From an uncultured Lachnospiraceae bacterium (GTDB lineage Bacteria > Bacillota > Clostridia > Lachnospirales > Lachnospiraceae), in the NCBI GenBank assembly GCA_900555195.1, contig USKC01000002.1:1-40390 (forward strand): a DNA stretch of 40,390 nucleotides. The letters are read 5' to 3'. This document shows positions 27,043 through 36,494 of the stretch, in pieces (within the stretch, counting starts at the first letter, position 1; each line of letters opens with the position of its first letter). The notes under the pieces are model-generated. The model ran no database searches, had not been told where the DNA came from, and worked only from the letters and a program-made list of their open reading frames with translations. The position numbers and the translations under genes are program-made.

Positions 27043-27585
27043 TCACCGGTTCTCTTCAAACAGGACCGCCATCAAAAGCAGATCCCGGTACGTCCCGTCT
27101 TCCTGTCGGATTTCATCCTTCAGATGCGCTTCGCGTATGAAGCCCGCCTTCTCATAGCTTCGGATGGCCGCCGTATTGTCAGCAAACACCCGCAGCAAAA
27201 GCTTGTGAAGCTTCAGCACATCCCTCGCATAGGCCACAGCCCCCTTGGCTGCCAGGGTACCGTATCCCTTTCCTGCCGCATCCGCTTCGCCGATGAAAAT
27301 CCCATACTCCGCCTTGCGGTTTTTCTCATCTATATCCCGAAAATAAACGCTTCCAACCGGCCTGTCATCCTGCGTCTCACACAGGATGAACTGGATCGCT
27401 TCTCCCGTTGCGACCTTTGTTTTCAGCCAGTTTTGATGCCCCTGTCTGGTGAAATCTTCCTGGTAGATAAAGTTGCGGCGCACCCGCTCCGAATTTCTCC
27501 ATCCGATGATGTTGTCCGTATCCGCCTCCGTGATGGGCCGCAGATAGATCTGCCCCAGCCGGATCCATCCCTTATCCTGCATCAT
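27043..27585 (-). CDS. GNAT N-acetyltransferase (PseH/WecD-like role)
   Basis: The 180-residue GNAT-fold protein has YLRPITEADTDNIIGWRN near the start, a GSVYFRDID strand, the acetyl-CoA loop in AAGKGYGTLAAKG (about 107-119) and DNTAAIRSYEKAGF (about 136-149). It resembles PseH-type enzymes that acetylate the 4-amino group of a nucleotide sugar. Its likely substrate is dTDP-4-amino-4,6-dideoxygalactose from the WecE-like enzyme, or the UDP-4-amino sugar from the PglE-like enzyme. No PglD-type left-handed-helix acetyltransferase is found in the window, so it may serve either path. The ATG follows GGGAG. Confidence 0.85.
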   Translation of the reverse strand: MMQDKGWIRLGQIYLRPITEADTDNIIGWRNSERVRRNFIYQEDFTRQGHQNWLKTKVATGEAIQFILCETQDDRPVGSVYFRDIDEKNRKAEYGIFIGEADAAGKGYGTLAAKGAVAYARDVLKLHKLLLRVFADNTAAIRSYEKAGFIREAHLKDEIRQEDGTYRDLLLMAVLFEENR

Positions 27586-27638
27586 GCCGTATTCTCCCTA
27601 TTTTTGATACATGTGTTTTTCCAGCCTTTTCGGCACTT

Positions 27639-29504
27639 TTACGCATCCGTCCGTTCCAGCTTCCAGATACACAGGCTTCTTCCTTCCGCGAAGATCTCCT
27701 CTTCCTTTACGAGCTCTGCCTGGATGCCCTCTTCCTCCAGCAGCTGTATCAGCCACTCCCAGGAAGCTTCCGCCTCGCCCACAAAACGCACATTCTCTCC
27801 CTCCGCCACGGCCTGTCCCATGGACGTATAGCCGAAGGCGGCAAGCTTTTTTTCCATCAGCGGGCTCTTGCATGCCCACCCGCCCAGCAGGTCATAGTTG
27901 CCAAGCCCACGAGCGGGTTCAAACAGCTTCTGGGAATATTCCACTGTAGACTGCACATCCGCCAGATACAGGTTCTGCGGATGTTCCCCATAATATGCCC
28001 TGGCCTTCCGATCCACCTGGTTGACCGATTCCCTTCGGTCATATTCCTGAACTGTCTTCGTCCATGCCTGCGGCAGAAGACAGAGGCAGACGATAAAGAA
28101 GAAAGACAGACAGACGGCGGACAACTGCCCGCGCCGGCGCAGCATCCATCCTCCGCCAGCCAGACCTGACGCCTTCTGCCGGGCCGCCTGCCCGGACGTC
28201 GCTTTTCCGGCCGGTTCTTTCACTGATGTCTCCTGTCCGGACGTCTCCAACGCGTTCAGAAGCAGGCCGAACAAAAGCAGGATCTCCAGGAAATACAGCG
28301 GATGGCTGATGCGATCCGGCACCCGTTCCCTGAGGATCAGATACATCCATAATATGCTGCGGACCGCGGCAAGGGAGGCCAGCTTCCAGATCAGCCCGCT
28401 TCCCCTCTTCAGCACGGAAAGCAACAGCAGAAAAACAACGAACGCAGCTTCCAGAAACAGATAGGGCATCTCCTGAAATCCCAGCGCGGCATTGTTCATG
28501 AGCCGTTCCCGATACAGCCACAATCCCTCTGACAGGCTGTGTGCAAAATATCCTTCCGTCTGCAGTCCGTATTCTGCCACGGATTCCAGAACATCCGCAT
28601 CGATCGCATCATCCGCCCCGAAATTATAATTTTCCAGCAGTGCGCACTGCGCCTCCGACAGACCGAGCGCATCATAAAACGCCTGATTGGAAGCATAGGA
28701 TCGAAGGTCCGCGCTCTTGAAATCATAGATCTGTGTTCTTGCATCGAATATCCTGCCAAACTGCTCCCACTCCGCGCTCCCGCAGGCGAGCCTGTCCACC
28801 GCCCCTCCGGCCAGCATGCCCGCCAGAATCAGGCCGAACAGGCCAAGATAGGCGATCCCGTTCCGCTTCGTCAGCACAGGCCGTTCCTCCGACCAGACCC
28901 ACAGCCCGGCCAAACCGGCAAGAGGAAGCAGAAGCAGCATCATTTCGCTGCGCAGCAGCCAGGCGAGGACAGCGAGCAGTACAGAAGGCAGATTTCCAAT
29001 CAGAAAGGCGGAAGCTCTGCGGCCTCGCAGCGCGCGGGCGCGGGTGACGAACAGGCTGACCGCCGCCGCCATCAGCAGGGCCGCTGTCACCGTATACTGC
29101 ACGAACACCAAGTGATAAAGCAGCAGCACCCCCATCGCCAGGGTTTCCGCCGCGCACAACAGCGCCTTTCCCGCCGTTGTCTTCACATAGGACAGGCTGC
29201 AGCACAGAATCAGGTACAGGCTTCCCGCCTGACAGAGCCAGAGGAAGAACCCGAACACACAGGTTCCCGGGAAAAGCCGGTAAAGCCCGCCCAGCAGCGC
29301 TCCCAGGGGCCAAAGAAGCTGTACGCTCCACAGCTCCGGTTCCCCCGTATAGACGCCCGACAGAATATCCTTAATCAGGACATCATCGTTCAAGTCATAA
29401 TAATAGTCAAACCGCAGGCCCAGCGCTGCGAACAGCACCAGCAGGCAGAGAAGCGGCAATATCCAGTTTTCATATTTTCTGAATATCGTCCCTGCTTTCA
29501 TCAT
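27639..29504 (-). CDS. Polytopic membrane protein of unknown family, GT-C-like
   Basis: I do not recognise a named family. The 621-residue protein has roughly 11-12 hydrophobic segments, and after the first one a YYYDLNDDVLIKD loop whose aspartates resemble the catalytic loop of GT-C glycosyltransferases. A soluble tail of about 110 residues (YGEHPQNLYLADVQ onward) follows the last helix, similar in placement to the tails of the other membrane proteins here. The first displayed start is a GTG at 29510, but the ATG at 29504 overlaps the WecE-like stop (TGATG) and seems more likely; another ATG follows at once. The role is inferred from context only. Confidence 0.7.
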   Translation of the reverse strand: MMKAGTIFRKYENWILPLLCLLVLFAALGLRFDYYYDLNDDVLIKDILSGVYTGEPELWSVQLLWPLGALLGGLYRLFPGTCVFGFFLWLCQAGSLYLILCCSLSYVKTTAGKALLCAAETLAMGVLLLYHLVFVQYTVTAALLMAAAVSLFVTRARALRGRRASAFLIGNLPSVLLAVLAWLLRSEMMLLLLPLAGLAGLWVWSEERPVLTKRNGIAYLGLFGLILAGMLAGGAVDRLACGSAEWEQFGRIFDARTQIYDFKSADLRSYASNQAFYDALGLSEAQCALLENYNFGADDAIDADVLESVAEYGLQTEGYFAHSLSEGLWLYRERLMNNAALGFQEMPYLFLEAAFVVFLLLLSVLKRGSGLIWKLASLAAVRSILWMYLILRERVPDRISHPLYFLEILLLFGLLLNALETSGQETSVKEPAGKATSGQAARQKASGLAGGGWMLRRRGQLSAVCLSFFFIVCLCLLPQAWTKTVQEYDRRESVNQVDRKARAYYGEHPQNLYLADVQSTVEYSQKLFEPARGLGNYDLLGGWACKSPLMEKKLAAFGYTSMGQAVAEGENVRFVGEAEASWEWLIQLLEEEGIQAELVKEEEIFAEGRSLCIWKLERTDA

Positions 29505-30634
29505 CAGCACCCATAGAATTGCAGCACCTGATCCGCAATATAGTCCACTTCTTCCGCCTTCAGTCCATAATAGAGGGGCAGGCGCAGCAGCCGTTCACTC
29601 TCCCGGGTGGTATAGCGGTCCTCTCCGCTGAATCTGCCGAACTTCAGCCCCGCGGGCGCGGAATGAAGGGGTACATAATGGAAGACCGCCATGATCCCTT
29701 TTTCCTTAAGATAATCGATCAGTTCAGTCCGTTCTGCCAGGTCAGCGGTTTTAATATAGAACATATGCCCATTGTGCACGCAATGCTCCGGCACATAGGG
29801 CAGCGTGATCTTTCCGGCCTTTTCAAGCGGGGCCAGCCGCTCATAATATTGGTTCCATATGGCCAGCCTGGCCGCCGTGATCTCATCCGCCAGTTCCAGC
29901 TGGGCATAGAGATATGCGGCATTCAGTTCGCTGGGCAGATAGCTGGAACCATAGTTCTGCCAGCGGTATTTATCCACCTGGCCGCGATAGAATTTGCTCC
30001 GATCCGTTCCCTTCTCACGGAAGATCTCCGCATCCTCAATATCCTTCTCATGGGCGATCAGGAGCGCGCCGCCCTCACCGCAGCTGAAGTTCTTCGTCTC
30101 GTGGAAGCTGTAGCAGCCAAAATCCCCGATGGCGCCCAGCGCCTTTCCCTTATACGTCGCCATGATGCCCTGGGCGGCGTCCTCAATCACCAGAAGCGAA
30201 TGTTTTGCCGCAATCCGGCAGATCTCATCCATCTCACAGCCCACTCCCGCATAATGGACAGGCACAATGGCTTTCGTCCGCTCCGTGATCGCATCTTCAA
30301 TCAGCGTCTCATCGATATTCATGGTATCCGGCCGGATATCCACGAACACAGGAACCGCCCCGCGCAAAACGAAGGCGTCCGCTGTGGAAACAAAGGTATA
30401 GGAAGGCATGATCACCTCATCCCCCGGCCCGACTTTGGAAAGCAGTGCGGCCAATTCCGTCGCATGGGTACAGGAAGTGGTGAGCAGACACTTTGCCGTG
30501 CCCGTTTTGCTCTCAATCCATTCGCTGCATTTTCTGGTGAATTCCCCATCCCCGCAGATCTTCTGGTTTTCCACCGCCTGCCTGATATATTCCATTTCTT
30601 TCCCCGTGTAGGGAGGTACATTAAAACGTATCAT
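29504..30634 (-). CDS. wecE: dTDP-4-amino-4,6-dideoxygalactose transaminase (WecE-like)
   Basis: This PLP enzyme makes dTDP-Fuc4N from dTDP-4-keto-6-deoxyglucose with glutamate. The 376 residues equal the length of E. coli WecE. Motifs are IRFNVPP at the start, TTSCTHATELAA (52-63), MPSYTFVSTADAFV (76-89), EDAAQGIMA (151-159) and the PLP lysine in SFHETKNFSCGEGGA (K181). The ETKN form sets this group apart from the PglE-type enzyme at 17889-19031. The frame opens at 30658, but the ATG at 30634 follows AGAGGCGATAGG. RmlA and RmlB, needed for the substrate, are not in the window. With the nearby GNAT it could supply dTDP-Fuc4NAc. Confidence 0.92.
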   Translation of the reverse strand: MIRFNVPPYTGKEMEYIRQAVENQKICGDGEFTRKCSEWIESKTGTAKCLLTTSCTHATELAALLSKVGPGDEVIMPSYTFVSTADAFVLRGAVPVFVDIRPDTMNIDETLIEDAITERTKAIVPVHYAGVGCEMDEICRIAAKHSLLVIEDAAQGIMATYKGKALGAIGDFGCYSFHETKNFSCGEGGALLIAHEKDIEDAEIFREKGTDRSKFYRGQVDKYRWQNYGSSYLPSELNAAYLYAQLELADEITAARLAIWNQYYERLAPLEKAGKITLPYVPEHCVHNGHMFYIKTADLAERTELIDYLKEKGIMAVFHYVPLHSAPAGLKFGRFSGEDRYTTRESERLLRLPLYYGLKAEEVDYIADQVLQFYGC

Positions 30635-30665
30635 CCTATCGCCTCTTTTCTCAAACATTTACGCC

Positions 30666-32396
30666 TCATTCCGCGGCACCGGCAGTTCCATATACGATAA
30701 ATCCATCATTTTCATACAGCAGCGCATATTCACCGGCAGTTAGGTATTCCTGCAGAATTCTCCACTTCTCCCCCTTTTCAGGCATCTGCCCGTTCTCCTT
30801 ATAGAGTATTACTGCCGGAAGCGGCTGGTCAGATTCCATCAAAGCGGTCAGTTCCTCCCTCATCTGCTCTGCCGGATAGGTGTCCAGGTCAGGCCAGGCA
30901 TGGGAGATTCCCGGCGGCATATCCAGCAGATAATTCAGTCCCGGAGCATTGCCGAAGGTCACCAGCGCCTCTTTGGACTTGCCCTCCATGTATCCGAGCA
31001 GTCCCGTCAGATTTTCGGCGTTGTCCCCCCGCGTCTTCATGCCTTTCAGTATAGCACTGTTTTCCACTTTTGCATCCCTTTTTTCTCCATAAATTCCATC
31101 TCCGAAGGCAAAAGAGACATGAAAGCCAACGCCCTGAATGAAAGCCATTCCCACAACCATGACCGTCATGGCTGCGGCAGGAAAGGCAGATGCCCTTCCA
31201 ATCCGCGGGGCCAGTGCCCGCCATATGCCCCAGATCGCGAAAGGGGCAGCCAGAAACAGATTATTCAGATTCGGCATGGTATCATTGTTGCTTCCGATGG
31301 GCGTTACAATCATGGAAAGCAGCACGATCAGCGCAAGCAACCGATCCCGCTTAAAGTACCGCGCATTTCCCATCACCAGGATGCAGGAAAGCAGGGCCAG
31401 ATACAGCAAGAACATTCCCCACTCGTAGATGCTTCGGTAATTATAATAAGTAAACGTGAACACGCCTCTTCCCCAGAACAGGCGCACAAGAATCAGAACA
31501 CAAAGGCCATATCCAACCCGGGCAGGCCAGATCAGCCGTTTCGGGAGGGCACGGAACACGAGCCAGCCGGCCAGCGTACAGACCAGGATGACCATGATCC
31601 AGGGCAGTGTCTTTCCATACGCGCCGAGGACGGAAGTAATCATGGAAAGCGGCGAATAACTGTCATCCGTTGCGGAATAGCCGGAAAGGCTTGTGAACAT
31701 GCCGAAATAGGCTCCCGGGCCGTATTGGATGCAGATGAGGCAGAAGATGCCAAGAAAGCCGATGGCAAATCCCAGGACGCACCAGCCCACGTTCTTCCAG
31801 ATCTTCGCCCATTCCTCCCCGTTCATCCTGCCGTAGTAGAATACCGCCAGGATAAGCAGCGCTTCCAGGATATTCGGCGTGCGCACCATCACGTTCAGCC
31901 CCAGGCAGACGCCGGCCCAGATCAGCAGGTTTCTGCGTCCCCATATCAATCCCCGGTAGAGCAGGATGCAGCCGGCCAGGAAAAAGAAATAGGTCAGGTA
32001 ATTATACAGGATCGTGGTGGGGCACCAGCAGTAACTGATGGCGATCATCTCTCCCACAAAAACGATCCAGGCCGGCATTTTCCCCTTCAGGAAAAAATAT
32101 GCCAAGAGAGCCATGGCGCTGATCAGCAGCCGGGTATAGATATTGATCCCAAGAAGCGTTCCACCGAAGGGAAGCTTCATCAGCAAAAATCCCACCGCAT
32201 TGGCCAGATAGGTGGCCAGCGCCCAGGTTCCTTCCAGTTCCGGGAAAAAGCGAAAATTGGTCAGGCTGTACATGGGATCGGAAATATCTATCCCCTGGTT
32301 TGCCGCAAGCAGCGGGTATATAAAGAGAATGCAGGGAAACAGGAAGCGCTGCGCCCTGCCCGCCGCATGTTTTATCCATCCCCTATCGTCCTTCAT
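30666..32396 (-). CDS. Polytopic membrane protein, GT-C-like
   Basis: I do not recognise a named family. The 576 residues include about 11-12 membrane segments and a C-terminal soluble domain of about 130 residues (from around 445, KRDAKVENSAILKG). After the first helix a loop reads GIDISDPMYSLTNF, with acidic residues where GT-C enzymes keep theirs. The soluble tail contains TFGNAPGLNYLLDMPP. The protein is probably a membrane glycosyltransferase using a polyprenyl-phosphate donor (inference). The frame opens at 32411, but the ATG at 32396 follows AAAGGAGG and is chosen. It is separated from the acyltransferase by 15 bases. Confidence 0.7.
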   Translation of the reverse strand: MKDDRGWIKHAAGRAQRFLFPCILFIYPLLAANQGIDISDPMYSLTNFRFFPELEGTWALATYLANAVGFLLMKLPFGGTLLGINIYTRLLISAMALLAYFFLKGKMPAWIVFVGEMIAISYCWCPTTILYNYLTYFFFLAGCILLYRGLIWGRRNLLIWAGVCLGLNVMVRTPNILEALLILAVFYYGRMNGEEWAKIWKNVGWCVLGFAIGFLGIFCLICIQYGPGAYFGMFTSLSGYSATDDSYSPLSMITSVLGAYGKTLPWIMVILVCTLAGWLVFRALPKRLIWPARVGYGLCVLILVRLFWGRGVFTFTYYNYRSIYEWGMFLLYLALLSCILVMGNARYFKRDRLLALIVLLSMIVTPIGSNNDTMPNLNNLFLAAPFAIWGIWRALAPRIGRASAFPAAAMTVMVVGMAFIQGVGFHVSFAFGDGIYGEKRDAKVENSAILKGMKTRGDNAENLTGLLGYMEGKSKEALVTFGNAPGLNYLLDMPPGISHAWPDLDTYPAEQMREELTALMESDQPLPAVILYKENGQMPEKGEKWRILQEYLTAGEYALLYENDGFIVYGTAGAAE

Positions 32397-32411
32397 ATGC
32401 CCTCCTTTCAT

Positions 32412-33542
32412 TCAGGGCTGCCCTTTCATCATCTCATCCAGCCCATCAAGCAGCCTGCCGCACCGTCTTCCAAATCCTGTCCTGGCAAGCGCCCGCCCTG
32501 CCAGCGCAAACAGCCTGCCCCGCAGCAGATCCACACAGACGCCCACGAGGAATACCAAAAGTACGCTCTCCGTCATCTGAATCAAATAGCCGCCCAAATG
32601 CTCCGATACGTCGCGTATGATCCACATCGCCCACCTGCCGCTGATATCCACATGCTCATGCAGCAGATAGACCCCCAGCATAGCTGGAGATATCCTGCAG
32701 ATCAGGCCAGACAGCCTCTCCGAAGGAATGCGCAGTCTGGCAAAGCAGGTAAAGAGCCCCAGAGCCCCCGTCAGGCTCAGGATAAAATTATAATGGAAAG
32801 GAACGGAGGAATAATACTCCAGCATTCCCGTCCCGGCACAGACAAAAAGGCTTCCGAGCGTCAGGGCCGCCGTAAGGACGCAGGAGGCCACATAAACCGC
32901 AGCGCCCCTCTTTTTCGTAATGAAGAAGGCACTTCCATATTTTCTCAGATAGGCAGCAATCAAATACAGACAGATGAACCAGCCGAAATCATAGCCGTAC
33001 CGGTCCGAAGCGAACAGAAAAATGCTCACGCTCTTTCCCAGGCAGAAGAACACCAGAAGGCAGACGATGCACGCCTTCAGCTGTCTGCGGCTAAGCGTCC
33101 GGATCGCCGCGTTCAGAAGCGGCGTAAACAAGACCATCACCACATACGCGGTGACAAACCAATAATGTCCGGATTCCACCGGGAACAGGCAGTCCCAGAT
33201 GTGATAGATATTCAAAACCTCCCACCAGGAAAGCACGCCCAACATCGCCAGCACTGCCGGAATGAACAATGTATAGAACAGCACCTGAAGCAGCAGCCTT
33301 AAAAGTCTGCGGAATGAAAACTGCTTCTCAGAAAGGAAATAGCCGCTGATCAGCACATAGACGTTCACAGCCACGATACAGAATGATTCCACCAGAACGC
33401 CGAAAATCTCCCTCTCCTGCGGGAACCGCCCCACTCCTGCTTCCGGCAGCGCCCCCGTATGGGAAAGAAAATGCATCGTTATGACCATCAGCATCGCCAG
33501 GATGCGCAGCAGTTCAAAATTCGTCTGTCTCTTTGCCTGCAA
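32412..33542 (-). CDS. Acyltransferase-3 family membrane protein
   Basis: This integral membrane O-acyltransferase (PF01757 type) would acetylate or otherwise acylate a sugar of the glycan. It has about ten hydrophobic segments, the starting FELLRILAMLMVITMHFLSH (with the conserved His), FFISG-like VNVYVLISGYFLS, an FTPLLN loop after WFVTAYV, and LGVYLLHEH near the end. No ATG lies early enough in the frame. A TTG at 33542 (giving MQAKRQTNFELL, 376 residues) follows AGGAAG and is the best start; the open frame reaches 33605 inside the ABC gene. The gene follows the flippase by 11 bases. Confidence 0.85.
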   Translation of the reverse strand: MQAKRQTNFELLRILAMLMVITMHFLSHTGALPEAGVGRFPQEREIFGVLVESFCIVAVNVYVLISGYFLSEKQFSFRRLLRLLLQVLFYTLFIPAVLAMLGVLSWWEVLNIYHIWDCLFPVESGHYWFVTAYVVMVLFTPLLNAAIRTLSRRQLKACIVCLLVFFCLGKSVSIFLFASDRYGYDFGWFICLYLIAAYLRKYGSAFFITKKRGAAVYVASCVLTAALTLGSLFVCAGTGMLEYYSSVPFHYNFILSLTGALGLFTCFARLRIPSERLSGLICRISPAMLGVYLLHEHVDISGRWAMWIIRDVSEHLGGYLIQMTESVLLVFLVGVCVDLLRGRLFALAGRALARTGFGRRCGRLLDGLDEMMKGQP

Positions 33543-33553
33543 AGCCCGTCTTC

Positions 33554-35305
33554 CTACCTTTCCCTTGCTATCTGCCCGTTCTCCACGCGGTAGACCATAT
33601 CGCATTTCTCTATGGTCTGCAGGCGGTGCGCAATGATAATCAGCGTCTTGCGCCCGTGCAGATGATTGATGGAATCCATGATGGCCGCCTCCGTCTCATT
33701 ATCCAGCGCGGAGGTAGCTTCATCCAGCACCAAAACTTCCGGGTCCTCAAACAGCGCTCTGGCAATTCCGATGCGCTGCCGCTGCCCCCCTGAGATGCGG
33801 ATGCCCCGTTCCCCGATGCTGGTATCCAGCCCTTCCGGCAGGCTGCGGACGAACTCATCCAGCTGCGCTTCCTTCAGCGCCTGCCATACTTTCTCGTCAT
33901 CTATTTCATCATCCGGAATTCCAAATGCCACATTCTTGCGGATGGATGCATCGATCATGAAGATCGTCTGTGGAATATAGCCGATATTCTTCAGCCATTC
34001 TTCGTAGTGTTCCCGCACCTCAACCCCGTCCGCCAGGATCTGCCCTTCCTGAATGCTGAGCAATCCCAGCAAAATATCGATGATGGTGGTTTTACCGGCG
34101 CCGGAGGTTCCCACCACCCCCACGGAGGCCCCGATGGGGATTGTCATGTCCGCATGATTGAAGATCAGGACATCGCTGTTGGGATAGTGATAAACGATAT
34201 CCTTCAGCTCAATCTTATCCTTTACTTCCAGCTTCTTTACTTCTTTTTTATGCAGATAGGCCGATGCATCATAGTTCACGCTTCCGTCATGGATCTCTTC
34301 CTGCAGGTTGTCGCTCACTCCCATGAAGAAAGGCTCAAAATACGAAATAGACGTCAGATAGTTGTTAATGCGGTTAGCGCTGGGCAGCAGGCGCATGGCT
34401 GCCACGGCAAACACGCCGATCTGAGTGACCATCTGCGTCATATCCTTTCCTGCCATGATCTGGAAGATGAGATAGAGCACCAGGCCGGCGATACAGACCG
34501 TCTCGATCAAAAGCCGGGGAGTGGCATTATAAATATTGTATTTCTGCACGGCGCCCACATAACCGGCTCCGCATTTGGCATATTCATTGATAAAATAACT
34601 CTCCCGATTGGCGATCTTGATCTCTTTGATTCCCATCACGGACTGGTCGATCCACTTATATAATCCGCTGTAATAATCCTGGTTCTCTTCCCCGGCTTTT
34701 TTCATGATGGGCTTGAGCACGTTCTTGATGATGAGCAGAACCGCCACCAGAAGCACAGCGATGGTCAGGATCATGAACGGATCCTGGCTCATCAGCACGA
34801 TCACCAGGATCACGAACATGATGACCTCGCTGGTAAGCTGCAGACAGGCAAGGATCAGGCCGTACATGTTATTCACATCAGAAGTGATGCTTCTCTGAAT
34901 CACGGAGGTATCCGCATTCAGATAATATTCATAAGGCCGCTGCATGAAATTAATCATCATCCTCCTGGATGTGGCAAACTGATTCGTATATACGAACCGC
35001 AGCTGCACCACGTTCTGCACATACAGGAAGGCGTTCTTCAGGACAAAGGCCAGAATGATGCCCACCAGCACCAAAATCGTGAACTGGGAGGTGCTTTTCA
35101 TCCCGAGCGCCCGGTAGGCGTTTCCCAGATAGTTATCCCCCGTCACCATTTCCGGATCCAGCAGCATCTCAATCAAAGGAATGATCAGCCCGATGCTGCA
35201 CGCTTCCAGCAATGCACCGATGAACATCAGGACGATGATCCCTCCCATCTTTGCCTTCTGCTTTCCATCCAGCAGCACATTCATCTTTTTCAAAATCTTT
35301 TGCAT
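33554..35305 (-). CDS. ABC transporter, PglK-type lipid-linked oligosaccharide flippase
   Basis: This half-transporter (583 residues; six membrane helices in about 1-330, then an ATPase domain) should flip the undecaprenyl-pyrophosphate glycan across the membrane. The ATPase domain shows the Walker A GTSGAGKTT (399-407), Q-loop IPQT, the signature ISGGQRQR (504-511), Walker B VLVLDE (521-526) and the H-loop IAHR. The transmembrane part has RLLPSANRI, matching the MPSANRI stretch I know from Campylobacter PglK. The ATG follows GGAGGAATGAG. It seems to replace Wzx, which is absent here. Drug or lipid export is less likely given the context. Confidence 0.88.
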   Translation of the reverse strand: MQKILKKMNVLLDGKQKAKMGGIIVLMFIGALLEACSIGLIIPLIEMLLDPEMVTGDNYLGNAYRALGMKSTSQFTILVLVGIILAFVLKNAFLYVQNVVQLRFVYTNQFATSRRMMINFMQRPYEYYLNADTSVIQRSITSDVNNMYGLILACLQLTSEVIMFVILVIVLMSQDPFMILTIAVLLVAVLLIIKNVLKPIMKKAGEENQDYYSGLYKWIDQSVMGIKEIKIANRESYFINEYAKCGAGYVGAVQKYNIYNATPRLLIETVCIAGLVLYLIFQIMAGKDMTQMVTQIGVFAVAAMRLLPSANRINNYLTSISYFEPFFMGVSDNLQEEIHDGSVNYDASAYLHKKEVKKLEVKDKIELKDIVYHYPNSDVLIFNHADMTIPIGASVGVVGTSGAGKTTIIDILLGLLSIQEGQILADGVEVREHYEEWLKNIGYIPQTIFMIDASIRKNVAFGIPDDEIDDEKVWQALKEAQLDEFVRSLPEGLDTSIGERGIRISGGQRQRIGIARALFEDPEVLVLDEATSALDNETEAAIMDSINHLHGRKTLIIIAHRLQTIEKCDMVYRVENGQIARER

Positions 35306-35332
35306 CTCATTCCTCCATGCCCGCAGGCTTTC

Positions 35333-36401
35333 TCATCCAATCATTTCATTCTGCCGGTGGACTTCCGGCGCCTCATAGCGATCCATGAAGTCTTCTCCAA
35401 GATATACCTTCTGCTTTGCAAAGCCGATGGCATCCGTCACCGTAAACACGGAAATCACCTTCTCCACCTGAATCTCCGGCAGGAAGTTCATCATCTCCAT
35501 GGGGAAATCCCCAGCCAGGACAATGCAGTCTGAAAAAAGCGCCTTATAATCCAGTATGTCCCTGGGATGCGGTTTTAAAATCACCTGCGCCCCTTTTCCA
35601 TATTCCGCAATGATATCCCGGAAAATCCGCTCCCTCGTCTTTAAATCGCACAGCGGTTCCGTCAGTATCAGAATCTTTTTCTCATGGTTCCGGCCCTGTG
35701 TCAGCTGCCAGACCAACTCCTCTTTATTCTCCAGGAAAATCCCGAGCAGGCAGTCCCTGTCCGCCTCCGTCAGCCTCTCCGTCAGTTTCTTCCGCGGACA
35801 TTCCACATATTTGGGACACGGATATTCCAGGACGGAGATATCGTTTACTTCCATATCTATGCAATATTTTCCCCATCCATTCTGAATGAAGATCAGGTTC
35901 CAGGAGGCTAACAGCGCCTTCAGCCTGAAATGCCCCCGGTTGTCATAGCGGGCCGTGTCATAATACCGAATGCAGTCCAGTCCATCCTCCACCGCATGAT
36001 AACGGATCTTCTTCCAACTCAGATAGTATCCGATCGGATCCGAATCGCAGAACACATAGATATCCCCATATCCCTTGAAGTCCACCGGCACATACGGCTC
36101 CTGGGCCGCTCCCAGCTTCTTGCAGAAGATCATCCGCGCTGCCATATTGATCAGAATATTCCCACGATCCCGATGATATTTGGCAAGTTCAGGAAAGAAA
36201 TGCTCTTCCTTTTCCTCAAAAAGATATACGTTCCCGTACAGCCCGGAGCGCTTCAGCCTCTCCTGCAGGTTCCCGAACTTACAGGACATGGTGCTGAGCA
36301 CCAGATCCGCCCTGCTCCTCTGGTGCAGGCAGGTTCAATTCCTTCAGGCAGGCAATATATACATGGTAAAAGGTATGGCAGACATAGATTCTATCCCTCA
36401 T
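35333..36401 (-). pseudogene. GT52/sialyltransferase-like glycosyltransferase, frameshifted
   Basis: The start at 36401 (MRDRIYVCHTFYHVYIACL) is typical of GT52-type enzymes, but this frame ends after 40 codons at 36279. The neighbouring frame carries the rest (ADLVLSTMS onward to 35333; open from 36301 as a GTG). Removing one G from the GGG run at 36310-36312 joins them as a protein of about 355 residues reading ...PEEQ-ADLVLSTMS. The C-terminal half shows the KPHPRD motif that GT52 and polysialyltransferase-like enzymes use to bind CMP-sugar or similar donors. The break may be a real mutation, a sequencing error or a phase-variable site; GGG is short for slippage. No CMP-sialic acid genes are in the window. 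Confidence 0.75.
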
Positions 36402-36456
36402 GCGTCTTTTCCCTTCAAACCGGATTGTTCATTCCCTGGAGGCATGTATCCGGTAA

Positions 36457-36494
36457 ATCATATTATTTTATCATAGTTCCGGCAAGTCTGGCAA
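36457..36494 (-). promoter_or_regulatory. Promoter ahead of the GT52-like gene
   Basis: Two overlapping housekeeping promoters fit the minus strand: TTGCCG (36485-36480), 17 bases, TATGAT (36462-36457), and TTGCCA (36494-36489), 18 bases, TAAAAT (36470-36465). The second lies inside the spacer of the first. Transcription would begin near 36450, about 50 bases before the GT52 start, giving the flippase and following genes a second promoter. Confidence 0.65.

Noticed and set aside
33554..35305. Assignment of the ABC protein as a multidrug or lipid A exporter (MsbA)
   Set aside because: The PglK-like RLLPSANRI stretch and the glycan context make a lipid-linked oligosaccharide flippase the better reading.
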